Origin: a virus
Length of the DNA: 22,377 nt
Reading direction: 5' to 3' (one strand)
IMG/VR virus record: IMGVR_UViG_3300042568_001178
Span: 1 to 22,377 of that record
The notes under the pieces are model-generated. The model had not been told where the DNA came from. It was given only the letters and a program-made list of their open reading frames with translations, and did no database searches. The position numbers and the translations under genes were made by a program. Position 1 is the stretch's first letter. Each line of letters starts with the position of its first letter. Below, in pieces: positions 1 through 6,146 of this stretch.

Positions 1-516
1 GCGCTTGCCCTTGCGGGTGAGGGGGATGAAATTCGGGCCCTCGGTCGAGAATCCGAGCTCGTGGAAGATCCCGTACAGGGCCCCGGAAAGCGTCACCTCG
101 AGCTTGGTCGGGCCGACCTTGGCCGCTCGAGCTCCGATGCTGCGCTGCAGGTTCCCGGTGTCGCGGAGGGGCTGCCCGCCGGCGCGGTAGCTCTCGCCGG
201 CAATCAGGTACTCGGTGACCTTCTCGGTGACCACCTTGACCTTGCCGTTGGCGGTCTTGCGGGTCTTGGTGACCAGCCGTTCCCTCGTGGCCTTGGGCTC
301 GACCCCCTTGCGGGGCTTGCGGCTGGTCCAGTACTCGGCCTCGACCGCCTGCAGGGGCGCCAGCAAGGCCGGACGGCCGCCGGCGCCGCGTCCGGTGCCC
401 GTGGCGATGTGGCGCTTGGCGTAGGAGGCGATGGCCTGTGCAATGCCCCTCTGGACGTCCTCGCTGGCGAGGGCCTTCGATACGCGTCGCTGCCAGCCGT
501 CCCACTGCGGGCGCAC
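1..516 (-). CDS. HK97 gp10-like / phage virion morphogenesis protein (partial, runs off left edge)
   Basis: This is a head-tail joining or tail-completion protein of the HK97 gp10 / Mu G-like (virion morphogenesis) type. The first 172 codons are present and the frame is open to base 1. The start is GTG at 516, five bases past the stop of the DUF1320 gene, with GGGAGG six bases upstream. Reading from there gives VRPQWDGWQRRVSKAL at the N-terminus. The family hallmark follows near residues 124-160: LRDTGNLQRSIGA, then LYGIFHELGF, then a FIPLTRKGK stretch (an L-R-D-T-G-x-L-x-x-S segment followed by a Y-x-x-x-H-E-x-G segment). The middle has an unusually basic insertion (TRKTANGKVKVV). Longer open frames on the plus strand here are shadows. 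The gene follows DUF1320, as in Mu-type head modules, which supports the call. The C-terminus is missing. Confidence 0.8.
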   Translation of the reverse strand, partial: MRPQWDGWQRRVSKALASEDVQRGIAQAIASYAKRHIATGTGRGAGGRPALLAPLQAVEAEYWTSRKPRKGVEPKATRERLVTKTRKTANGKVKVVTEKVTEYLIAGESYRAGGQPLRDTGNLQRSIGARAAKVGPTKLEVTLSGALYGIFHELGFSTEGPNFIPLTRKGKR

Positions 517-518
517 CG

Positions 519-1013
519 TCAGCCTCCCGGCATCGTGTTGGGCTTGCGCGGCGGGAAGAAGGAGCTCGTGGAGACGTTGTTGTAGTAGGCGAACGTCTGC
601 AGGGGGGTGGCGCGAACTTCCGGCAGGCCCGCGTTGGCGGCCTTGGCGAGCGCTCCGAAGATCATCTTCCCGTCCCGCAAGGCCTCGAGCATGGAGTAGG
701 CACGCTTGAGGCGCTCGTCGACCGCCGGCGTGAGCTTCATCGCTCGGCGCTGGAACAGGAATTCCACGGCCAGATCGACCACGAGGGTGACCAGCAGCGG
801 GTCGTGCGCCGCTGCGAGCTGCGTCAGGTCGAGGTCGGTGTAGATGCTGCCCACGCGGGCATAGGCGGCCACGATGCCCGAAGCCCTGTCGAGGGCGTGC
901 GTCGTGACCGGGTTCGCTCCGAGCATCGGGCTACCGAGATCGCTGCAGAGCTGGGCAATGACCTGTGCGTCGAGGGAGGCCTCGAGGTCGGCATAGGAGG
1001 CATATGCGGTCAT
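519..1013 (-). CDS. DUF1320 (Mu gp36-like) head completion/adaptor protein
   Basis: The 164-aa product matches the DUF1320 pattern. It has an N-terminal YASYADLEASL segment and helical repeats that include an A-x-x-x-A-S-G-I-x-A-A-Y-A-R stretch. Then comes an LLVTLVVDLAVEFLFQRR helix, and an ERLKRAYSMLEALRDGKM region that is typical of the family. In Mu-like phages this protein sits directly after the capsid gene and is thought to act at the connector between head and tail. The start ATG at 1013 has a good SD (GGAGG, six bases before). A very stable hairpin lies just upstream, between this gene and the capsid gene. The C-terminal 35 residues are less conserved in character. Confidence 0.8.
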   Translation of the reverse strand: MTAYASYADLEASLDAQVIAQLCSDLGSPMLGANPVTTHALDRASGIVAAYARVGSIYTDLDLTQLAAAHDPLLVTLVVDLAVEFLFQRRAMKLTPAVDERLKRAYSMLEALRDGKMIFGALAKAANAGLPEVRATPLQTFAYYNNVSTSSFFPPRKPNTMPGG

Positions 1014-1030
1014 GGCGTTCCTCCGAATGG

Positions 1031-1067
1031 CACGGGAGGGCAGGGGCCGAAGCCCCTGCCCCCCGTG
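1031..1067 (-). other. Stable hairpin with UUCG loop between capsid gene and DUF1320 gene
   Basis: On the leftward transcript, bases 1067-1031 fold into a perfect 6-bp stem, one bulged base, a further 10-bp GC-rich stem, and a TTCG tetraloop (CGAA on the plus strand at 1048-1051). No U-tract follows. The DUF1320 SD begins a few bases downstream. It could be an attenuator, an RNA-stabilising 3' end for the capsid message, or a translation-damping element that keeps connector protein below capsid protein. Confidence 0.6.
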
Positions 1068-1082
1068 CGCGGCGAGGGAGAA

Positions 1083-2120
1083 TCAGGCGGTGACGTTGGC
1101 GACGAGGACGCCACTGACCGGCGCGACCAGCTCCGAGGTGGAGTTGTCGATCACGCGGCCCTTGATGCGGCGGTTCTCCGGGTCGTCCCAATTCTCGACG
1201 GTCATGTCCTCGAAGGCGAAGATCTGGGTGGTCGAGAAGCTCGTGCTTCCCTCGACCCCGATCAGGCCACCCGGACGGCTGACGAACACGGCGCTGTTGC
1301 CGTAAACGTAGCCGCTGGTGAGCGACGCGGCGCCCTTCTTCGACGTGACCTTGACCGAGTCGTCGACGACCAGCTGCACACCGAAGAGGTTCGGCGGGAG
1401 GCCGAACTTCGAGAAGGTGTCGGCGCCCTGCAGGAAGGGCAGCGCGGCGGGGTAGTTCTTGACGTAGTCACGAACTTCCGAAGTCTGCGAGAGCAGGTTC
1501 GCCACCGTCGGGCTGATGACCATCATGATGTCCTCGCTGCGAACCGCGCCGGCCGTAGCGAGCGAGATGCGCTGGAGGGCCGTCTGGATGCCCTTCTGGA
1601 TGATGTTGGTCGTGGAGCCGGTCCACGCGGCGCCCGAGATCGCGGTGCCCGTCGCGTAGTAGTTGCCGACGGCGGTGAAGGCCGAGACGGCAGCAGCGTT
1701 GGTCAGCGCGGTGGCCGTCCGCATGGTGCGGGCGGTCATGGCGAGCTGCGCCTTGCTGCGAGCGTGCTGCGCGACGATGTCCCACGCCGCCTGCTTGACG
1801 GTCTCGTTGGGAACGTAGAACGGGAAGGCGCGACGGATGCAGGAGAACGGCACGAAGTCGTGCTGGTTCGTCTTGCCGACCGGAGCATCATTGCCGAGCG
1901 GCCAAACGAACTCGTTCTCGTCGGTGACGCGAACGTTGTCGTTCGGGTCGAGACGGAGGTAGTAGCCGGTCATCTGATTGGCCGGAACGAGCTGCGCGTA
2001 GCGCGTGATGGCGAACGTGTTCACCGCACGGGTGAACTCGACCTGAAGAGCGCCCGTTGCGAGGGCGTTGGTGGACGGGACGTAGGTATTCAGTCCGCCA
2101 CCGACTGCGACGTAACTCAT
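1083..2120 (-). CDS. Major capsid protein
   Basis: This 345-aa protein is the best candidate for the HK97-fold major capsid protein. It lies after the protease-scaffold and decoration genes and before DUF1320. The strongest SD in the head block precedes it (AAAGGAGG, seven bases before ATG 2120), as expected for the most abundant product. Sequence features seen in this class include SCIRRAFPFYVPNETVKQ near residues 94-111, long Ala/Thr-rich helices at about 120-180, an SEDIMMVISPTVANLL segment near 214-229, and a C-terminal ENWDDPENRRIKGRV strand region. Residues 6-15 (VGGGLNTYVP) match a peptide in the protease-scaffold protein almost exactly. The identification rests on position and composition, because capsid sequences diverge strongly. 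Confidence 0.85.
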   Translation of the reverse strand: MSYVAVGGGLNTYVPSTNALATGALQVEFTRAVNTFAITRYAQLVPANQMTGYYLRLDPNDNVRVTDENEFVWPLGNDAPVGKTNQHDFVPFSCIRRAFPFYVPNETVKQAAWDIVAQHARSKAQLAMTARTMRTATALTNAAAVSAFTAVGNYYATGTAISGAAWTGSTTNIIQKGIQTALQRISLATAGAVRSEDIMMVISPTVANLLSQTSEVRDYVKNYPAALPFLQGADTFSKFGLPPNLFGVQLVVDDSVKVTSKKGAASLTSGYVYGNSAVFVSRPGGLIGVEGSTSFSTTQIFAFEDMTVENWDDPENRRIKGRVIDNSTSELVAPVSGVLVANVTA

Positions 2121-2148
2121 GGTGTGACCTCCTTTGGGTCAGATGTGA

Positions 2149-2532
2149 TCAGAGCGCCTTGGTGGCGGGGAGACGGTAGGCCCAGAAGATCTGCCCGGAG
2201 GCAGCGGCTTCGAGAGCGACGAAGAGCGGCACGTTGCCCGAACCGGCAGCGGTGATCGCAACGCCGCCCGTCGAGGCAATCAGGCCGAGACCAGCGGTGA
2301 TGTTGCCGCCGGCCTCGATCTGCACGCAATTCGAGGGCTGCAGGCTGATGGGGTCGCCAGCGGCCGCGTGCACGGACGCGTCGAACCGACGAGTCGAGCC
2401 GTCGGTGACGCCGACCACGTAGTCCGCAGCTGCGGTGGACGCGACGCCGGTGAAGGCGGTCGTGTCCATCTTGACGATGCGGAAGGGGTTGATGTCGCCG
2501 CCGGCGACGAGGTTGGGAGAGAACTGGAGCAT
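2149..2532 (-). CDS. Head decoration-like protein (DUF2190-type)
   Basis: The 127-aa protein is rich in small residues and beta strands and resembles phage capsid decoration or DUF2190-type proteins. It has an N-terminal GGDINPFRIVK strand, an ADYVVGVTDG segment near residues 36-45, and a VQIEAGGNITAGLGL segment near 69-83. The last matches the family habit of a V-x-x-G-G-x-I-x-x-G repeat. It sits between scaffold and capsid genes, as expected for a protein that stabilises the expanded shell. The start ATG 2532 has an AAAGGAA SD. Assignment is by pattern and location only. Confidence 0.65.
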   Translation of the reverse strand: MLQFSPNLVAGGDINPFRIVKMDTTAFTGVASTAAADYVVGVTDGSTRRFDASVHAAAGDPISLQPSNCVQIEAGGNITAGLGLIASTGGVAITAAGSGNVPLFVALEAAASGQIFWAYRLPATKAL

Positions 2533-2554
2533 TTCGAGTGGTTCCTTTCGCGCT

Positions 2555-3163
2555 TCAGCGCTTGTTCATGCGGGCGTTGATCGCCTTGGCAAACTCTTCG
2601 GGCTTGCCGGCGAACTGCTTGACGAGATCGGCCACGTTCCCGACGTCCGCGGAGCGGGGCAGGGAGGCGCGGCTCATGTCGATCTTGGTGCCGATGGGGT
2701 CGCGGGCGAACAGGTCGCGCCACGACTCGATCAGCGAGACGGGATCACGCGAGGCCTGCAGCTGCGCGACGAGGTTGTCGCGCTGGGCCTCGGGAATGCG
2801 GTACCCCTCCTGCTCCATGAGGTCGATCTCGCGGGCGAACTTCTCGCGCTTGATCTCGGCCTCGAGGCGGCCCATGCGGGCCTTCAGGCGGGCGTTCTCG
2901 GCACGGATGCTGTAGGTGCTGCGGGAAGCAATGACCTCCTCGGCCTCCTCTTCCTCGGGCGCCTCGACGTCGTGACTCTCGATGTCGATGTGGACCTGTC
3001 CGTCCTCCTCGGCCATCTCGTCCTTCTCGTCGGCTTCCTCGGCCATCTCGTCCTTGCTGTCGTCGGACTCGGCCTCGCCGAACTTCTTCTTCATCATCGC
3101 GGTGAGGTCGCCGATGGCGTTCTTCATCGCCTCGATTTCCTCGCGGATGTTGTCGGATGCCAT
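2555..3163 (-). CDS. Nested scaffold protein from an internal in-frame start (Mu Z / lambda Nu3-like)
   Basis: An in-frame ATG at 3163 (residue 296 of the protease-scaffold) begins MASDNIREEIEAM and would give a 202-aa free scaffold with the same C-terminus. It is preceded by a near-ideal SD, AAGGAGGAGG, ending five bases before the ATG. These bases also encode Lys-Glu-Glu. The protease gene itself lacks a good SD, so the internal start should be the stronger one. Lambda C/Nu3 and Mu I/Z use the same arrangement to make scaffold in excess over protease. The start falls exactly at the domain boundary. Confidence 0.65.
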   Translation of the reverse strand: MASDNIREEIEAMKNAIGDLTAMMKKKFGEAESDDSKDEMAEEADEKDEMAEEDGQVHIDIESHDVEAPEEEEAEEVIASRSTYSIRAENARLKARMGRLEAEIKREKFAREIDLMEQEGYRIPEAQRDNLVAQLQASRDPVSLIESWRDLFARDPIGTKIDMSRASLPRSADVGNVADLVKQFAGKPEEFAKAINARMNKR

Positions 3164-4048
3164 TGAGGCCTCCTCCTTGGTGCTGGCCGGGACAAAGGTG
3201 TTGAGCCCTCCTCCGACCCCGGCAAGGTCGAAGTTGGACTTTGAGCAGGTGATCTTCTGTCCCTTGCGGGAGAAGTGGGTGTCGGGCAGCGGCCGGCGCG
3301 GGGTCTCTCGACCGAGCAGGGCCACTTCCGAGAGGTGATTCGACTCAGACCAGATCTCGGCCGACCGACGCGGGAACGCGTTGGTGGCGATGAGCTTGTC
3401 GAAGATGTCGCGGTTCACCTCCATGTCGCCGACAATGTATCCGATGCCGTTCCTCTCCTCATAGGAAAGTCGCGGGATTCGGCCGACGGCGCTCTTAGGC
3501 TCCTTGCCGTCCTTCTCGTGCATGATGACGAGCTGGGGGTAGGAGCCGCGCTCCATGTGCTTCCGCGTGCTGGCGACAATCTCCCGAAGGCGCTTGTTGT
3601 CAAAGCGCTTGAGCTCGGGGTCGTTCTCGCCGTCGTCGATGGCCGGGTCGAAGGCCATGAACAGCTCGACGGCTTCGATGGTGACCTTCTCGCCGTCCTC
3701 GTTGACAGCGTGCGATGTCTTGGCGTTCACGTTCTTGTCCTCCTTGCGTTCGAGCTCCTCGACCTTCCGCTTGGCCCACGCCTGTCCGGCGTCGCCGCCC
3801 CAGAGCAGCCAAGCGATGTAGCCGGCGCTGTCCTTACCCCAGCCTTCGCCCTTCTTGTCGACCTCGTGCCGGCTGAAGTACGAATGCATCCGGCGGACGG
3901 TGTCCGGGGACAGGTTCTTCCGGTTCTTGAGATCGCGGGCGCGGGCGACGCCGATCTCGGTGCCGCCGCGGCCGTGCTTCTCCCGCAGCTCGAGGCCGCG
4001 GGTCGCGTTGGACGCCATTTCTACCGTCGGCTTCAGGTCGATGTCCAT
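2555..4048 (-). CDS. Prohead protease fused to scaffold (Mu I/Z-like)
   Basis: This 497-aa protein has three parts. Residues 11-100 form a conserved phage module with GRGGTEIGVARARDLKNR, RMHSYFSRHEVDK and AGYIAWLLWGGDAG. Residues 118-260 look like a Mu I/XkdF-type herpesvirus-fold serine protease: a strand with His177 in the LVIMHE motif, then Ser229 in the PRRSAEIW motif, then LSEVALLG and a Pro-rich end. His177 and Ser229 are the candidate catalytic residues. Residues 296-497 are a helical, acidic scaffold with twin DEMAEE segments (about 333-347) and a basic coiled coil at 382-412. The protein would degrade scaffold and mature the procapsid. The start overlaps the preceding stop (TGATG) and has no clear SD, so translation is probably coupled. 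Between protease and scaffold (278-287) lies VGGGLNTFVP, which is also found near the capsid N-terminus. Confidence 0.8.
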   Translation of the reverse strand: MDIDLKPTVEMASNATRGLELREKHGRGGTEIGVARARDLKNRKNLSPDTVRRMHSYFSRHEVDKKGEGWGKDSAGYIAWLLWGGDAGQAWAKRKVEELERKEDKNVNAKTSHAVNEDGEKVTIEAVELFMAFDPAIDDGENDPELKRFDNKRLREIVASTRKHMERGSYPQLVIMHEKDGKEPKSAVGRIPRLSYEERNGIGYIVGDMEVNRDIFDKLIATNAFPRRSAEIWSESNHLSEVALLGRETPRRPLPDTHFSRKGQKITCSKSNFDLAGVGGGLNTFVPASTKEEASMASDNIREEIEAMKNAIGDLTAMMKKKFGEAESDDSKDEMAEEADEKDEMAEEDGQVHIDIESHDVEAPEEEEAEEVIASRSTYSIRAENARLKARMGRLEAEIKREKFAREIDLMEQEGYRIPEAQRDNLVAQLQASRDPVSLIESWRDLFARDPIGTKIDMSRASLPRSADVGNVADLVKQFAGKPEEFAKAINARMNKR

Positions 4049-4353
4049 CAGATAAATACCCGGTACGGGACCGTCGGGAGCGGGGAAAAGACCGGCAGGA
4101 GATCCTCTTGCGCCTTATCCAGCGTAAATGACACACGGATGTTCGCGTGATAGCGGTTGTCGCCGGGACGAAGAATCACGCCTTCCTCGTCCACCTGTGC
4201 CGGGATCGCACCGATCCGGTCAATCGCCACCCCTTGAACGGGCAGGACGGCAATCTCACCTCCACCGATATCGCATTCTTGCGCCACGCCGGCGGCGATC
4301 AGCGCATCGTCGAGGTCCGATTCGGTGAGTGATCGAAGGAAGTAGTCGATCAT
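4048..4353 (-). CDS. Conserved-type small phage protein of unknown function (101 aa)
   Basis: This is a small acidic protein beginning MIDYFLRSLTESDLDDAL, with a beta-rich middle that includes VQGVAIDRIGAIP and a C-terminal ANIRVSFTLDKAQEDLLP segment. The start at 4353 overlaps the stop of the spike gene (ATGA), and its stop overlaps the protease start (TGATG). It is therefore translated in the head block between spike and protease. The fold is not recognised. The position suggests a partner of the spike or fibre protein, or another minor virion component, but this is inference. Confidence 0.7.
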   Translation of the reverse strand: MIDYFLRSLTESDLDDALIAAGVAQECDIGGGEIAVLPVQGVAIDRIGAIPAQVDEEGVILRPGDNRYHANIRVSFTLDKAQEDLLPVFSPLPTVPYRVFI

Positions 4354-5597
4354 GTCGTGATGCCTCGCAGGGTTGCGTCAGCCAAGGTGCTCGGCCAGTA
4401 CTTCACGGTCTTGATCGTGCCGCAGGGGAAGAACGCACCAAAGGTTGCCCGTCCGATTGCGAAGATGTCGGCAGCGGTGGTGGCCGTCAGTCCCGTTGCG
4501 GACGACGAAACCACAGAAGCTCCGTTGAGTGACACTCGCACTTCGCCCGTTGACAGCGCGGCGTCAAATGCCGCAGCAAACCGCACTTCCGTGTTCAAAG
4601 TGATCGGAACGGATATTTCCGGAGCGCCAGAAGGCCCTCTGGCTGCCGAGAAAATCGAGGTTGCGTTGGTGAAGATCTCAAAGGTCGGCAACGACGCGCT
4701 TGTTTGGAAACCAACGCGAGTCGGGAACGATGAAGCGTTGATTTTGGTGAAGGTGCCCGTGTAGAGAAGCGTGCCGTTCGTCGTGCTGTACAGCAGTCCA
4801 GCGATGTTGTTCATCACCGCCAGATCTTCGATTCTGTTCCCCGTGCTCGCGCCAGTGGGGATCAGGCTGCTTGCTCCGGTTCCGAGTTCAAGTTGAGCTC
4901 CCCAGATGTACATGACATCCGAGGTCGTGCCTGTCGGTCGGCTTACCACGTAGATAAAGACATTCACCGGACCTGTTGTTCCGGTCGTGAATGTGATCTG
5001 CACTCGCGTCCAGCCGGTCGTGCTATAAGTGAGGTTGGTCTGCGCAACAAGATCGGCGCCCGCTGTGACAGAATAAACGCGCTGCTGATTTCCTGCCGTT
5101 CCGCGAATCCAGTACGAGAACGTATAGGTGGTGCTGGCAGCAAGACCGGAGATTGACTCAAATCGCGAGCAGTAGCTCGTTGAGTTCAGCGCGACCTTTG
5201 CGGCATTGTTGGTGCCGTCTGGAGACAGAACCTCGGTTGTGTTCGGAGTAAGCGTCGTGTTTGCATTGCCTGCCCATCCAGCTTGTAGATTCGAGTACGT
5301 CGCTAGGTTGCTAGCGCTTCCCTCAATCAACAGCCCACGAGGCTGGAGCGTGACCGCGTCGTAATCGAACCGCGGCTGATTAGTCGTTGCGTATTGAATG
5401 AATCCGTTCGAGCCGACATAGGTCGGTCCGTTCAGAATTCCCGATCCGCTTGCACGGGTAAAAGTCAGACGCGAGTCGAGCACGCCGGTGGTGAAGTCAA
5501 GCGTGAGCGTCGAGCCGTCGCCCGACCGCGTCATCGCTCGACTCGCGTAGGACGAGCCGGCGATGCGCGATAGCCTTGGACGGTTCGCCCGGTTCAT
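4350..5597 (-). CDS. Head spike/fibre-like protein with carbohydrate-binding-type domains
   Basis: The N-terminal part (about 44-102) carries the pattern of the phage head spike/fibre domain: LTFTRASGSG, then PRFDYDAVTLQPRGLLIEG, then SNLATYSN. Residues of about 110-240 look like a jelly-roll carbohydrate-binding module (a TYTFSYWIRG strand, a TTGWTRVQITFTTG strand, and a final MYIWGAQLELG). Residues of about 258-415 resemble a concanavalin A/LamG-like domain ending GTIKTVKYWPSTLADATL. The protein most likely decorates the virion and binds surface sugars. The start overlaps the previous stop (TGATG). Its GC content is visibly lower than its neighbours (one sampled 60-base line is 55 percent against about 82 percent in the methyltransferase gene), which suits an exchanged receptor-binding gene. 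Confidence 0.7.
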   Translation of the reverse strand: MNRANRPRLSRIAGSSYASRAMTRSGDGSTLTLDFTTGVLDSRLTFTRASGSGILNGPTYVGSNGFIQYATTNQPRFDYDAVTLQPRGLLIEGSASNLATYSNLQAGWAGNANTTLTPNTTEVLSPDGTNNAAKVALNSTSYCSRFESISGLAASTTYTFSYWIRGTAGNQQRVYSVTAGADLVAQTNLTYSTTGWTRVQITFTTGTTGPVNVFIYVVSRPTGTTSDVMYIWGAQLELGTGASSLIPTGASTGNRIEDLAVMNNIAGLLYSTTNGTLLYTGTFTKINASSFPTRVGFQTSASLPTFEIFTNATSIFSAARGPSGAPEISVPITLNTEVRFAAAFDAALSTGEVRVSLNGASVVSSSATGLTATTAADIFAIGRATFGAFFPCGTIKTVKYWPSTLADATLRGITT

Positions 5598-6145
5598 CAG
5601 ATGGTTGCCCAGAAGGCGCCCATGTCCGGCGTGCCGCTCGACTTGAACTGCGCGGTGACGTACTGGGCGCCAGCGAGGTCGATCAGGGCGAACGCCGGCT
5701 CGACGTTCGCAGCTGCGGCGGTCGCCGGGGAGTAGAGGTTCCCGCTCGGCGTGCCGGCGACCTGCGTGATGCCGCTGAATGTGCGCGTGTTGGCGATGCT
5801 GTCGATGGTGTAGTTCGGCACCGTGCCGCTCGTGAAGGTGAGCGTCAGGTCTGCGAGCACGGTCGGCACGTACCAGAACGTGGTGCCGGCGGCCTCGAGG
5901 TACTTGCGCCAGCCGATGATGCGCATCCCGATGCCCGTCTGGGCGGTGGTCGCAGAGACGAGGAACGGCATGACGTAGAGCAGCGAGGGGCTTTCGCCGT
6001 TGACCGAGGCGCTGTTGACGTCAAAGAGCAGGCCGGTGGACGGCGCGGTGGACGTCAGGACGGCGTTCGCGGCGGTGTAGGTCGAGGCGACGGACGCCGC
6101 GGTGACCTTGCGGAAATTCTGCTGGGGGGTCGTGATCGGGGGCAT
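5597..6145 (-). CDS. Phage virion-associated protein of unknown function (182 aa)
   Basis: This is a Thr/Ala/Ser-rich, beta-strand-type protein beginning MPPITTPQQNFRKVTAAS, with no signal peptide, membrane segment or catalytic motif that I can see. The middle has an IGMRIIGWRKYLEAAGTTFWYVP stretch (about residues 73-95), and the C-terminus is hydrophobic (FALIDLAGAQYVTAQFK). The SD is GAGGAGA before ATG 6145, and the stop is coupled to the spike gene. The composition and place suggest a minor structural or spike-base protein. The family is not recognised. Confidence 0.65.
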   Translation of the reverse strand: MPPITTPQQNFRKVTAASVASTYTAANAVLTSTAPSTGLLFDVNSASVNGESPSLLYVMPFLVSATTAQTGIGMRIIGWRKYLEAAGTTFWYVPTVLADLTLTFTSGTVPNYTIDSIANTRTFSGITQVAGTPSGNLYSPATAAAANVEPAFALIDLAGAQYVTAQFKSSGTPDMGAFWATI

Positions 6146-6146
6146 G

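Noticed and set aside
61-585. Plus-strand open frame at the left edge
   Set aside because: It is the antisense shadow of the GTG-started gp10-like gene at 516-1, whose conserved motifs are clear.
438-2255. Long plus-strand open frame (605 codons) over the capsid region
   Set aside because: It is antisense to the capsid and DUF1320 genes, has Arg/Gly/Asp-rich shadow composition and no family pattern; the minus-strand genes have SDs and recognised domains.
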